From Bacteroidales bacterium (lineage in GTDB: Bacteria; Bacteroidota; Bacteroidia; Bacteroidales; Bacteroidaceae), in the NCBI GenBank assembly GCA_004554665.1, contig SFKY01000001.1, forward strand, positions 1-64,000: 64,000 nucleotides of DNA. Direction: 5' to 3'. This document shows, in pieces, positions 25,007 to 34,491 of the stretch (positions within the stretch are counted from its first letter, which is position 1; the number at the start of each line of letters is the position of its first letter). The notes under the pieces were generated by a model. That model searched no databases. It was not told where the DNA came from and saw only the letters and a program-made list of their open reading frames with translations. The position numbers and the translations under genes were made by a program.

Positions 25007-26044
25007 ATGAGCAAACTGATTATCAACAAAGGCTATAAACGCCTGCTCGACCGGCAACAGACAGAGCAGGGAATCAAACTGATAAAGGATTTTTTCCAGC
25101 AAAACCTATCCACTGAGTTGCGCTTGCGCCGTGTCACGGCACCCCTCTTTGTGCTGAAGGGATTGGGTATCAACGACGACCTGAACGGTGTGGAGCGCCC
25201 TGTCACCTTTCCCATCAAGGATTTGGGCGATGCCAAAGCCGAGGTGGTTCACTCGTTGGCCAAATGGAAACGGTTGACACTGGCCGAGTATGAGGTGGCA
25301 CCGGGCTACGGTGTGTACACCGATATGAATGCCATACGCTCGGACGAAGAACTGGACAACCTACACTCGCTCTACGTGGACCAGTGGGACTGGGAGGCTG
25401 TCATCACCCGCGAAGACCGCACGCTGGCTTTTCTCAAAGACGTGGTGCGCCGCATCTATGCGGCCATCCTGCGCACGGAGTATCTCACCTGTGAGACCTA
25501 TCCGCAAATCAAGCCATTCTTGCCGCGCGACATCCACTTCATACACAGCGAAGAACTGCTGGCCATGTACCCAGATATGAGTCCGAAGGAGCGCGAGGAC
25601 GCAATCTGCAAGAAGTGGGGAGCCGTATTCGTGATAGGTATCGGCGGCAAACTGGCCAATGGAGAGAAGCACGACGGCCGCGCCCCCGACTACGACGACT
25701 GGTCTACGGTGGCCGAGAACGGGCTGGCCGGTCTCAACGGCGACATCCTCATCTGGTACCCTGTACTCGAGCGCTCGTTTGAGCTTTCCTCGATGGGAAT
25801 CCGTGTGGACGAAGAGTCGCTGCTGCGCCAGTTGGCACTCGAAGACAAGGAAGACCGCAAGAAACTCTACTTCCACCGCCAGCTGTTGTCGGGCAAACTG
25901 CCGCTAAGCATCGGTGGAGGTATCGGACAGAGCCGTCTGTGTATGATCATGCTGCACAAGGCGCACATAGGAGAGATTCAGGCCAGCATCTGGCCCGAGG
26001 ATATGCGCCGGCAATGTGAGGAATGTGGCATGCCACTCATCTGA
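25007..26044 (+). CDS. asnA: aspartate-ammonia ligase (asparagine synthetase A)
   Basis: Makes asparagine from aspartate, ammonia and ATP. The 345-residue cytoplasmic enzyme has the class-II aminoacyl-tRNA-synthetase-like fold; recognisable blocks are VERPVTFPI, HSLAKWKRLTLAEYEV, LYVDQWDWEAVI, and the C-terminal SIGGGIGQSRLCM ATP-binding motif. ATG 25007 follows an A-rich site (TTAAAAAGC) and a good promoter. It is a single-gene unit ending in a strong hairpin at 26097-26164. Confidence 0.97.
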   Translation: MSKLIINKGYKRLLDRQQTEQGIKLIKDFFQQNLSTELRLRRVTAPLFVLKGLGINDDLNGVERPVTFPIKDLGDAKAEVVHSLAKWKRLTLAEYEVAPGYGVYTDMNAIRSDEELDNLHSLYVDQWDWEAVITREDRTLAFLKDVVRRIYAAILRTEYLTCETYPQIKPFLPRDIHFIHSEELLAMYPDMSPKEREDAICKKWGAVFVIGIGGKLANGEKHDGRAPDYDDWSTVAENGLAGLNGDILIWYPVLERSFELSSMGIRVDEESLLRQLALEDKEDRKKLYFHRQLLSGKLPLSIGGGIGQSRLCMIMLHKAHIGEIQASIWPEDMRRQCEECGMPLI

Positions 26045-26096
26045 TCAACAAGAGAAGTACCAATATAAGAGAGAGATCCAAACACCCCTAAAACCG

Positions 26097-26164
26097 ACAG
26101 CGGTGAGGGATAGAGACCCGTCCATAGATTTAGACTCCGGGGTCTCTCATTCCCTCACCGCTGT
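26097..26164. terminator. terminator between asnA and the sialic-acid operon
   Basis: A long near-perfect stem: ACAGCGGTGAGGGA pairs with TCCCTCACCGCTGT, continuing as AGAGACCC with GGGTCTCT. TTTTG follows on the plus strand. It can serve both convergent genes. Confidence 0.85.
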
Positions 26165-26177
26165 TTTGTATCTGTTG

Positions 26178-26945
26178 TCAGAACGGCCGATAGAGATTGT
26201 CGAGCGTCAGGTCACGATACAGTTCTGCATAGCGTGCGGCCACTGCAGCAGCAAAGCGCTTGCCCTTGTCGGCGGTGGCACTACGCGGGTCGCCAATGCC
26301 TGTATCGCGGCTCACCAGGCCCCAGTTGCGAGGAATCCAAGCCACGCCCTGCCGCAAAGTCTCGGGCGCAAACCCTCCTGCCTGACCGTCGCCTGCCGTA
26401 GAGAGGTCTACCAGTTCGGGATGATAGTGCATCATGACCGAAGTCTCCAGCTCGTCGGCATGGTCATCGGGATGGTCAAAGAAGTCTTTGGCCGGCATCA
26501 CCTTAAACCATTCGCTCGTGGCAATGAGCATATCGGGCATGTCGACCGCCAGATCGCGTATCATGCCCTTAAACATGTTGCCGCCATGCCCGTTGACGAT
26601 GAGCAGACGGCGCATGCCCTGATGATAGAGCGAGGTGGCAATGTCGGTGAGAATGGCCTTCTGGGTCTCTTGGCGCGTATGGATGCAAAACTTCAGGTCG
26701 CGCTGACCGGGATTCTGCGCTCCCATCGCCACCGGTGCCAGCACCATCGCCCTGACACCGTACTTTTCGAGTGCTATGGCTGCCGCGTCTACCGCCACAT
26801 CGTGCGAGAGGATGGCATCTGTAAGATAGGGAAGATGCAGATTATGGGGCTCGGTGGCCCCCCACGGCAATACTGCCAGTGCATAATCGAGCGACTTGGC
26901 TGTGCCATAGTTGCTCACACATAAATCAAGGGTCTTGTCTGTCAT
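26178..26945 (-). CDS. creatininase-family amidohydrolase
   Basis: A 255-residue metal-dependent hydrolase of the creatininase/MftE superfamily. Metal ligands are seen in GATEPHNLHLPYLTD (Glu, His, Asp) and VNGHGGN (His), with the late acidic residue in HADELETSVM. The family opens cyclic amides or trims peptides; the substrate here is unknown. ATG 26945 overlaps the 3' end of the upstream SGNH/SASA/NanM gene by 20 bases, so it is the last gene of the sialic-acid operon. A longer reading from 27071 would run well into that gene and is rejected. Its presence in a sialic-acid operon is unusual. Confidence 0.88.
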   Translation of the reverse strand: MTDKTLDLCVSNYGTAKSLDYALAVLPWGATEPHNLHLPYLTDAILSHDVAVDAAAIALEKYGVRAMVLAPVAMGAQNPGQRDLKFCIHTRQETQKAILTDIATSLYHQGMRRLLIVNGHGGNMFKGMIRDLAVDMPDMLIATSEWFKVMPAKDFFDHPDDHADELETSVMMHYHPELVDLSTAGDGQAGGFAPETLRQGVAWIPRNWGLVSRDTGIGDPRSATADKGKRFAAAVAARYAELYRDLTLDNLYRPF

Positions 26946-29900
26946 ATTGAAGATGTGAAAGTTCACTACTACGTACACGGGGCTTGAGTTCGCCGCCGTA
27001 GAGATAAAAATCGTTGTGTGTACCGACAAAGATAGCTGCGCCGGCACGTGCCGTGGCTTCGGGTTGGGCATACGCCACCGACCATGAGGACGTGGCTGGA
27101 TGGAAGACCACAGTATAGGGATTGAACCGATACCAAGAAGGCTCGTGCGTGAGATAGTCGGGTGCCTGCTTGCGCAACGCCTCGATAAAAATGTCCTTGT
27201 TTACACCGCCACACACGGCAATGTCGCCACCCGTAAGGGTACAGGCAGCTCCACCCCCTACTGCCAGCGGTTTGCCCTCGGGCGTATGCGGCCCTGCCAC
27301 CTTTAGCCATTTGCCGGACGAGGGCACATAACACAGACCGTTGAGTTCCAACGTGGGTTCGTGTCCATCATGCCGGGCGGCAAATCCACCAAATACATAC
27401 AGACACTCCTCGCCCGATGCATGGCGGCCTACGGCCATCACGGGCTGCACACGCGGATTGCCGGGCATGTCTTTGAGCCGTTGCCATGTAGGAAGAGCGG
27501 CATCCAAATCGAGCATAAAGAGCGTACGAGAGGGTCGGCCGTCTACATTGCCTCCGGCCAGATACACCCTGTTCCCGATGGCTGCGGCATAGGCATTGTC
27601 TACAGCCACAGGCAGATGGGGCAAGGCTGTAAGCACAGGTTTGCCATCTATGATGCGGAGCAGGTGGCAGTCGGTCAGCGGTCGGGTAGCCGTGGTACCG
27701 CCCACCAAGACCATCCCCCGAGGCGTGACGGCAGTAGCACCATAGGCCATCGGCGTGGCCAGCTGCCCCATCAGTCGCCACTCTCCATCAAGGGTGTCGG
27801 CGATGTAGATTCCTTGGTAAAAGCGTTTCTGGGCATCCGCTGCCAGAGGACTGCCGGGGAAATTACATCCGCCGGCCAACACCAGTTTGTCTCCGATGCG
27901 GGCCGCGAAACAGCCAGAGAGTCCGGCCTCAAAGCCCGGTTCCGGCACCATAAGCTGCACGGGGGACACCGCTATCTCAAACGTGGAGGCTGGGAGCGCT
28001 TGACCATTGGTGAGATTGGCCCGCGTAAAGGGTTGCCAGGCATAGCGCACATAGCGCGGACTGAAATCGCCATAGCCCGTGATCCATACGGCACTGCCGT
28101 CATCGGCGACACTTGCCTTGGCACTGTGCCACACACGGTTGTCGCCCGCCACTTCAAAAGTCCGCGGCGTGGCACCATCTGCCGTCGTGAGCCCTTGGGC
28201 ATGGTCGAACGTGAGTCGGATGCCGTCAGCCGTCAGCGTAGCAGTAACAGGCTCCGGCCCATGCGCCTCGATGGCGAATCCGTAAGTATGCTGCAAAGCC
28301 AACCGGGCAAGTCGCTCGCCCACCGGTCTTTTGTGTACAGGATGCACGTTCAGGCTATCGCCATGATCGTGGGTTACCGCCATCGCCGTATGGGGAATGG
28401 CCTGTGCCAGCAAGCGCTGCGAATGACGGAACGCAGGCCACGACGGGCGCGACAGGCTGCTGAGTTGGGCAAAATAGAAAGGAAGTTCGGGAGCCTGGAA
28501 GTAATTACGCCAACTCCCTACAAGGGCTTTGAAGAGAACTTCGTGCAACTCTATATTGTGCGCATTGCTCTCCCCCTGATACCAGATGACACCATCCACC
28601 GGATAATGGTCAAGCGGGGCGATTCCAGCACTGAAAAGGTAAGAAGGTTCATAAGGATGGCGGCCCTCCCGTCCGCTGTTGGTCACCGCACGGCCTTGCG
28701 CCCACGGCTGTACATAATCATTGGTACGCCAGTTGACCAGCAATTCGGGCATCACCTCCTCCAGCGTGTTCACATCCACCCACGACCCAGTGGTGGCTCC
28801 ACCCACTGCATTCTGGATGATTCCCACCGGCAGGTGGAGCGAGTCGCGCAGTTGTCTGGCGAAGTAATAGGCCACCGCCGACAGTTGCCGGGCGTGGGCT
28901 GCATCCACTGCCTGCCACACTGCAGGACGGAAATACTGGAGACGATTGACAGTATCCACCTGCTGGGGATTCCAACGGCGGTTGTCAGTCATGAACCTTG
29001 GCTGCATGGCGAAGAATCTCAGTTGGGAATCTGCCGCATCGGCAATGGCCTTTGCGCCCTCCGCATCCTCAGCCAAGGTAAAAGCCATATTAGACTGCCC
29101 GCTTGCAATCCATACCACACCTGCCAGAATATTGTCGAATACCAACATATCCTTGCCATCGGTCACCCGGAGCGTGTACGACTTGCCGGGAAAGAGCGGT
29201 GGTATCGTCACCTGCCACCGGCCACGGTTCGAAGCCTGTGCACGATAGGTATGCCCGTCGATAGTGATCGCGATACGGGCATGGGCATCCGACTTGCCAT
29301 GCAGGGTGAGGTATCGGCTATGCGGCAACACCATGCCCGACGAGTATATGGGTGACATAGAGAGGGGACCATAGCGGCCTGTAATGCCCCGATAGACCTC
29401 GTCTGCCAGCAGTGCAGCACCCTCTGCATTGGGATGGATGCCATCGTGCAACAAGTCTTGGCGGTAACGCAGGGGTTCATCAAAATCGATCAGTTCTACA
29501 TGGGCATCGCGTGCCACCCGCTCGATATAGTCCTGTGCCTGCAATCGCCAGATGCGTGTACCGGAACGGAAACGCTTATGAGTGGCGCGCAACGGGGATA
29601 GGCGGACGATGAGAATACGCACGTCGGGATTCACCACACGCAACTGGGCAATGATGTGCAGATAGTCGGCCGTAAAATCTTCATGGAAATTGGGCCACGA
29701 CCGTGGATCGGTATCATTGACACCGAGATGGATGACAGCTATATCAGGTCTGAAAGCCAATGCCGCCGCATACTCTTGGGTTTGGGTATAAGGATGGTGC
29801 CCACGGATGAGAACAGCCGCTCCCGCGTGTCCGAAATTTTCCACCTTATAGCCATCGCCCAGCAGTTGTTGGAGCACAGCCGGATAACATTGTGTCTGCG

Positions 29901-30033
29901 GATCGGGCAGCGCCGTCCCATAGGTGATGCTGTTGCCCAGGCAAGCCACTCTCAACTGTGCCCCTACCCTCGCGGGGATGAGCGACCATAACAACATGGC
30001 CATCAACGCCGCACTGTAGCCATTGTATTTCAT
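26926..30033 (-). CDS. three-domain exported protein: SGNH hydrolase, sialate O-acetylesterase and NanM-type mutarotase
   Basis: A 1035-residue protein with a signal peptide. Domain 1 (about residues 28-225) is an SGNH esterase: GNSITYG, GHAGAA, GVNDT and DGIHPN. Domain 2 (about 230-690) is a sialate O-acetylesterase (SASA): SGQSNMAF and WYQGESNAHN. Domain 3 (about 705-1035) is a Kelch propeller like NanM: LAGGCNFPG, LAGGNVDG, VFGGFA, CGGVN and YLYGGE. Together it should remove O-acetyl groups from sialic acid and speed alpha/beta mutarotation before uptake. ATG 30033 (MKYNGYS) gives a clean signal peptide. It is downstream of the AGE epimerase gene in the same operon. Confidence 0.9.
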   Translation of the reverse strand: MKYNGYSAALMAMLLWSLIPARVGAQLRVACLGNSITYGTALPDPQTQCYPAVLQQLLGDGYKVENFGHAGAAVLIRGHHPYTQTQEYAAALAFRPDIAVIHLGVNDTDPRSWPNFHEDFTADYLHIIAQLRVVNPDVRILIVRLSPLRATHKRFRSGTRIWRLQAQDYIERVARDAHVELIDFDEPLRYRQDLLHDGIHPNAEGAALLADEVYRGITGRYGPLSMSPIYSSGMVLPHSRYLTLHGKSDAHARIAITIDGHTYRAQASNRGRWQVTIPPLFPGKSYTLRVTDGKDMLVFDNILAGVVWIASGQSNMAFTLAEDAEGAKAIADAADSQLRFFAMQPRFMTDNRRWNPQQVDTVNRLQYFRPAVWQAVDAAHARQLSAVAYYFARQLRDSLHLPVGIIQNAVGGATTGSWVDVNTLEEVMPELLVNWRTNDYVQPWAQGRAVTNSGREGRHPYEPSYLFSAGIAPLDHYPVDGVIWYQGESNAHNIELHEVLFKALVGSWRNYFQAPELPFYFAQLSSLSRPSWPAFRHSQRLLAQAIPHTAMAVTHDHGDSLNVHPVHKRPVGERLARLALQHTYGFAIEAHGPEPVTATLTADGIRLTFDHAQGLTTADGATPRTFEVAGDNRVWHSAKASVADDGSAVWITGYGDFSPRYVRYAWQPFTRANLTNGQALPASTFEIAVSPVQLMVPEPGFEAGLSGCFAARIGDKLVLAGGCNFPGSPLAADAQKRFYQGIYIADTLDGEWRLMGQLATPMAYGATAVTPRGMVLVGGTTATRPLTDCHLLRIIDGKPVLTALPHLPVAVDNAYAAAIGNRVYLAGGNVDGRPSRTLFMLDLDAALPTWQRLKDMPGNPRVQPVMAVGRHASGEECLYVFGGFAARHDGHEPTLELNGLCYVPSSGKWLKVAGPHTPEGKPLAVGGGAACTLTGGDIAVCGGVNKDIFIEALRKQAPDYLTHEPSWYRFNPYTVVFHPATSSWSVAYAQPEATARAGAAIFVGTHNDFYLYGGELKPRVRSSELSHLQYDRQDP

Positions 30034-30099
30034 GTATCTACCAATTAAAAAAATCCGGCAGAAAACAGGCATGGCATGCCCTTCTGCCGGAGATAAGAA

Positions 30100-31293
30100 T
30101 TATTGTTTGAGTATTTCGGTCAGGAGAATATGACTCTTGATCATCATACGCGGGATATGGAACGGTCCCTTGAAGATATTACCTTTGGCTGGCTGTGCCA
30201 CCGTACCGTCGCGATGCAGGTAGCCGTACCACTCTCCGTGCTCCGGGTCTGCCAGATGATTGTAAGCCCATTCGTTGACCATGCGATGGCGCTCCAGATA
30301 CTTGGTGTCGCCCGTCAGTTGGTAGGCATAGAGCGTGGCGATGATACCCTCTGTCTGCGGCCACCAGAACTTCATGTCCTGCGAATAGTCCTGCGGAGGC
30401 AGGTTCTTGCAGTCGCGGAAATTGATGATACCGCCGTACGTCTCATCCCAGCCCCAGTCCCACGACCAATCGAGGATTTGCAGACCGAGATTGACCAAAT
30501 CTTTATCACCGCCACGGTACATGGCCTCGTCGAAGATAAACCAAGAGGTCTCAATGCAGTGTCCGGGATTGATGACACGGCCATTGAGCGTGTCTATCAG
30601 CTTGCCATCCGGGGTCACCATCTCCAATACAGCCTTGTATTCGGGCTGGAGGAAATAGTGCTGGATGGCATAGAGCGAGCGGTCTATCTGCTCTTTCAAG
30701 ATAGTGGAATCGCCTGCCGCGGCGCGCACACGGGCTGCCGTGTTGATGAGAATCATGGTCACCGAGTGGCCAATCGACGGCTGGGTAGGAAGATACTTGG
30801 GAGCCAGCACACCCGGTGTCTCGATAAAACGAAGGATGGACTCGAACATACGCAATGATTTCTCCGCATAACTCCTGTCGCCCGAAGCTATCGCATACTC
30901 GGCCATGGCAATGGCAGCAAAGCACTCGGAGAACACGTAGCGGCGCTTGCGCAAAGGCTGTCCGTCGCCCGTCACCTCAAAGTACATTCTGCCGTCGGTG
31001 TCGATACAATGAGCCTCGATAAAGTCGATGCAGCTTTTGGAGAAATCGAGATACTCCTGCTTTTTTTCTATGTTGTTATAGGCATAGGCGAAGATAAAGC
31101 CACAGCGGCCTTGGAACCATACAGACTTGGTGGTGTCCATCAGATTTCCGTCTCGGTCCACACAGGTGTACACGCCACCGTGCTCCTGATCCCATCCGTG
31201 CTTGAGCCAGAACGGAAGGATGTCTGTGGTCAGGTCTTGGGCGTAACGGCTCCGCCATTGCTCCAAATATTGTTGTGTATCAAGTGTCCACAT
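30100..31293 (-). CDS. AGE-family epimerase, probable N-acylglucosamine/N-acetylmannosamine 2-epimerase
   Basis: A 397-residue cytoplasmic (alpha/alpha)6-barrel protein. Characteristic blocks are HGWDQEHGGVYTCVDRDG, VWFQGRCGFIFAYAYN, NPGHCIETSWFIFDEA and WWPQTEGIIATLYAYQ, with the His/Glu/Arg positions used by AGE epimerases. In this operon the obvious reaction is ManNAc to GlcNAc after NanA cleavage, the route Bacteroidetes use in place of NanE/NanK. It lies between nanA (45 bases upstream) and the three-domain esterase/mutarotase gene. Confidence 0.92.
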   Translation of the reverse strand: MWTLDTQQYLEQWRSRYAQDLTTDILPFWLKHGWDQEHGGVYTCVDRDGNLMDTTKSVWFQGRCGFIFAYAYNNIEKKQEYLDFSKSCIDFIEAHCIDTDGRMYFEVTGDGQPLRKRRYVFSECFAAIAMAEYAIASGDRSYAEKSLRMFESILRFIETPGVLAPKYLPTQPSIGHSVTMILINTAARVRAAAGDSTILKEQIDRSLYAIQHYFLQPEYKAVLEMVTPDGKLIDTLNGRVINPGHCIETSWFIFDEAMYRGGDKDLVNLGLQILDWSWDWGWDETYGGIINFRDCKNLPPQDYSQDMKFWWPQTEGIIATLYAYQLTGDTKYLERHRMVNEWAYNHLADPEHGEWYGYLHRDGTVAQPAKGNIFKGPFHIPRMMIKSHILLTEILKQ

Positions 31294-31337
31294 AGCTATT
31301 TCTTGTATTTGATGACTATCTTATCGTGTGCTTGCGT

Positions 31338-32255
31338 TTACAGCACGTTGCAACGGTCGAAGAATCCGATGGCCTCCAGCTCGCGCTTCATGGCCTGTTC
31401 CTCCTCATCGGTAAGATTCTGGAACGGCGTACGGTTCTTGCCCAAGTCAAGACCTATCAGTTTCATGATGCGCTTGCCACCCACAATATTGCCACGGTAA
31501 CGGCAAATGACGTTGATGACCTCTTGAGAGAAGTTCTGGTGCTCGCGGGCAGCCTCCAGCTCACCTTTGTTCCAGCAATCGATAATGGCTGTCAGCTCCC
31601 GGCCGTTATAGTTGGTCGTACCGCCAATTCCGCCACGCGCTCCGCCCATCGCCAGCGAGGGAAGGATAGTCTCGTCCTGACCGTGGAGCATGTCAAACTT
31701 GCCATCCTTGTAGAGCCGGCACTGGTTGTACTCGTAGATACTCTCGAAGGTATATTTGATACCTGCAAAATTAGGCACCCTACCATCCACCGCCTCCAAC
31801 AGTTTCACCATCGGCAGGAATGCGCCGTTGAATGCCGGGATGTGATAATAATAGAACGGCAAGGTGGGCGCACCTGCGGCAATCTCCTCAATATACTTTA
31901 CCAGTTCCTCGATACGTCCTATCTTGGGGAAAGGGGGTGCCATCGCGCCGATTCCCCATGCCCCGATTTCGGCAGCATGTCTGGCCAACTCTCGGCTCGA
32001 CTTCACACAGCAACTGCCCACATGCACGATTACCTTGAAGTCTTTGTCTGCGTGCTGTATCCAAGTCTCGGCCAGACGCTTGCGCTCGTCATCCGTAAGC
32101 ATGTACCCCTCGCCAGAAGAGCCGTTGATAAACACGCCCTTCAGGCCATTCTTCTTCAACATCTCCGCATAGGCGGCAATGGGCTCATAGTTTACCTCGC
32201 CATCAGGATAGAACGGGGTAAACGGAGCATCTATCAGTCCTTGTATCTTTTCCAT
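31338..32255 (-). CDS. nanA: N-acetylneuraminate lyase (DHDPS/NAL family)
   Basis: A class-I aldolase cleaving N-acetylneuraminate to ManNAc and pyruvate. The 305-residue TIM barrel has the family landmarks: INGSSGEGYMLT (carboxylate-binding GSSGE), PFYYYHIPA with the catalytic Tyr, and the Schiff-base Lys in FAGIKYTFES. ATG 32255 begins the normal MEKIQGLIDAPFTPF N-terminus; extension upstream would overlap the transporter gene. The leader carries ATAGAACCTATAACAAA, shared with the transporter gene upstream. Neighbours on both sides are sialic-acid functions, which settles NAL over DHDPS. Confidence 0.94.
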   Translation of the reverse strand: MEKIQGLIDAPFTPFYPDGEVNYEPIAAYAEMLKKNGLKGVFINGSSGEGYMLTDDERKRLAETWIQHADKDFKVIVHVGSCCVKSSRELARHAAEIGAWGIGAMAPPFPKIGRIEELVKYIEEIAAGAPTLPFYYYHIPAFNGAFLPMVKLLEAVDGRVPNFAGIKYTFESIYEYNQCRLYKDGKFDMLHGQDETILPSLAMGGARGGIGGTTNYNGRELTAIIDCWNKGELEAAREHQNFSQEVINVICRYRGNIVGGKRIMKLIGLDLGKNRTPFQNLTDEEEQAMKRELEAIGFFDRCNVL

Positions 32256-32295
32256 ACTGCAATAAATATTTGTTATAGGTTCTATGTTTAGCTTA

Positions 32296-33558
32296 TCATT
32301 CCATATTGAGTGTCTTAGGTTTGAGCACCACCAACTGGGCAACCAGCGCCAGGACCAGCGCTCCTGCCATAAAGACGAATCCCAATCCCATCAATCCTTG
32401 ATCGGCCAGCGTTCCCAGCACATTGGTGGCCAAAGCGCCAATAAACAGGCCCGACATATTCATGATACCATAGGCCGTTCCACGGGAGCGATCGGATACA
32501 AACTGGCACAGGATGGGCATATTGTTAGCGTCGAACAGACCATAGCCGAATCCGAACAAGATACCGGCACCTACCGCAGCCACCAGCGATGTGCCATAGC
32601 CCATGAGCACCAACGACGGTATCATCAGCGACAAACCGATGCTACTGGTATAGATACGTCCCTTAAGATTCTTTCTCGACCAGCGGTCGGCCATAGGCCC
32701 ACCCACCATCACGCCGACAAACGAGGCGAAGGCAATGGTGATGGTTGCCACGGGGCCTGCCCACACCATATCGATGCCCAGACTGTCGGCAAACAGGGTG
32801 GGAAGCCAGTTCTTGGTGGCCCAACCGGGAACCGAAGAGGTGGCAAAGAAGAAGAGGATGGCCCAATAGGCCACACAGGTAAGCAACATGCCCAGCGAGC
32901 GTCCGACAGCCCGCAGATTGCCGCGGAGCACCTTGCCCAGCGGCTGCTGCTCCCCACGGGCCGCACCTGCCGATGCAGCGACACGCTTCTCGTGCAGGAA
33001 GAATATGAGCACCAGCGCATAGGCGATACCCACGATGCCAAACCAGTGGAACGTAGACTGCCACGACAGATGGGCGGCGACAAAAGCGCCGAATCCTCCG
33101 ACCGCCTGACCCATATAGAGACCCGTCATGTGGATGCCGATGGCCAAGGATAGTTGCTTGCCGGTAAAATAGTCGGCAATCAGCGACAGGGCTGCAGGGA
33201 TATACAGCGCCTCCGATACACCCATGGCGGCCCGGAGCCAATAGATTTCCTCATACGTAGTGGCGTAACCCATGAGCAGTGTCACCGTAGACCATACGGC
33301 CAGCGATGCCACGATAAGCCACTTGCGGTTGATACGGTCTGCCACGATGCCTGAAACAGGACTCATAAACCCGTAAATCCACATAAAGGCAGCCATAATC
33401 TTGCCAAACATGACCTTGCTTTCCAGATCTGCAATGTCGACGGCCATAGCGTCGCGCATGGTGGAGAGCATCTGGCGGTCCATATAGTTCAACAGGGCCA
33501 CCACCCACAACAGGGCTACCACCAGCCAAGGATAGAATTTCTTTTGCGAAAGTGTCAT
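32296..33558 (-). CDS. MFS transporter, probable sialic acid uptake (NanT-like)
   Basis: A 420-residue, 12-helix major facilitator protein. The cytoplasmic-loop signature between helices 2 and 3 is VADRINRKWL, repeated in the second half as MADRWSRKNLKGR. As the first gene of the nan operon, 40 bases before nanA, it is the likely N-acetylneuraminate importer; the substrate is inferred from context only. ATG 33558 (MTLSQKKFYPWL) places the start after the conserved leader block and at a normal distance from the promoter at 33634-33641. Confidence 0.88.
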   Translation of the reverse strand: MTLSQKKFYPWLVVALLWVVALLNYMDRQMLSTMRDAMAVDIADLESKVMFGKIMAAFMWIYGFMSPVSGIVADRINRKWLIVASLAVWSTVTLLMGYATTYEEIYWLRAAMGVSEALYIPAALSLIADYFTGKQLSLAIGIHMTGLYMGQAVGGFGAFVAAHLSWQSTFHWFGIVGIAYALVLIFFLHEKRVAASAGAARGEQQPLGKVLRGNLRAVGRSLGMLLTCVAYWAILFFFATSSVPGWATKNWLPTLFADSLGIDMVWAGPVATITIAFASFVGVMVGGPMADRWSRKNLKGRIYTSSIGLSLMIPSLVLMGYGTSLVAAVGAGILFGFGYGLFDANNMPILCQFVSDRSRGTAYGIMNMSGLFIGALATNVLGTLADQGLMGLGFVFMAGALVLALVAQLVVLKPKTLNME

Positions 33559-33594
33559 AAAGTTTTTGTTTATAGGTTCTATCGGTACGAGAGG

Positions 33595-33641
33595 TGAATG
33601 CATTCATAGATTCAAGGCACCCACTTGTGCCTACAAAGATA
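33595..33641 (-). promoter_or_regulatory. promoter and putative operator of the sialic-acid operon
   Basis: TATCTTTG on the minus strand at 33634-33641 matches the -7 consensus. Just downstream in the leader are a hairpin (AGGCAC...GTGCCT) and a perfect 12-bp palindrome TGAATGCATTCA at 33595-33606, a plausible repressor site. Confidence 0.6.
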
Positions 33642-33702
33642 CATTATTTTCTGATACACCACCCTATTTTCCCATGATTTTTTCGCCTCCTACCCTCATT
33701 TA

Positions 33703-34473
33703 TCACTTGTTTTTCTCAAAATGCTGGTAGTCCTTTACACTACGCCATGCCCCACCCCACACAAATCCGTGCTGTACAAAGAGGCGGTGACAGAGATCGC
33801 CCCGCCGGAGCATGTACGCATGGGCGCGCCGACGGTCGGCATAGGCCCGGCCTGCAGCAGGACGCACACGCAGTCGGCCGTCCTTGAGGGTCTTCACATA
33901 GGGGTTGTAGAGCGGATTGATGTCTATGGCCATACCGATGGCGTGTGCAGACACCTTGGAGGAGCCGGCCACGGTACGGTAGCAAAAACCGCTGCTATTG
34001 TTGGCAGCCATCGAGCGCTCATCATCGGCATCATAGTTGTCGATGAGCACCATCCGCTCGATAGGGTAGCGCCCCTCGTAGAGCGCCCGAAAGATGGCCA
34101 CCACATCAGCGGCGATACGCTCGTGGCATACCAATTCGCCGATGTGGATGCACCCCTCGGCATCGTAGTGCAGGGCGTGCACATAGCGCAAACGGGCACG
34201 GGAGACATGGGGGTTGGGACGAAAAGACCACCCCTGCATACGTCTGAAGACAGCGTCGGGGATGGGGACAGCGCAGAAACAACTGTCCACCCCGTATGCT
34301 GCCACAGCCGCAGCGCTCACCACCGCGCCAGCTCGCCACTCGCACAGCTTCTGCCGCTCGCCCGCACCACTATCATGATGCCGGTTGGCAGCCGTGGTCA
34401 GTACCATCCCGGCCACGATGGCCACACAGGCCACCACACTTTTGCTCATTCGCTGGATTGTTGTCATCGCCAT
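33703..34473 (-). CDS. M15-family metallopeptidase (D-Ala-D-Ala carboxypeptidase-like), exported
   Basis: A 256-residue protein with an N-terminal hydrophobic segment and the M15 zinc site: SAHAIGMAIDI (SxHxxGxAxD) and the closing DYQHFE. It therefore probably trims peptidoglycan stem peptides in the periplasm. Several Met codons compete as start; I take ATG 34473 over a TTG at 34491, and MSKSVVACVAIVAG slightly downstream is also possible. It follows the HU-like gene by 18 bases and is probably cotranscribed with it. Codon use shows nothing odd beyond many Arg residues in the C-terminal half. Confidence 0.85.
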   Translation of the reverse strand: MAMTTIQRMSKSVVACVAIVAGMVLTTAANRHHDSGAGERQKLCEWRAGAVVSAAAVAAYGVDSCFCAVPIPDAVFRRMQGWSFRPNPHVSRARLRYVHALHYDAEGCIHIGELVCHERIAADVVAIFRALYEGRYPIERMVLIDNYDADDERSMAANNSSGFCYRTVAGSSKVSAHAIGMAIDINPLYNPYVKTLKDGRLRVRPAAGRAYADRRRAHAYMLRRGDLCHRLFVQHGFVWGGAWRSVKDYQHFEKNK

Positions 34474-34491
34474 AATTATACTGCTATACAA

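Noticed and set aside
27361..29355. Long plus-strand open frame (664 codons) opposite the SGNH/SASA/NanM gene
   Set aside because: It is fully inside a gene with recognisable catalytic motifs on the other strand; its composition is typical of an antisense shadow.
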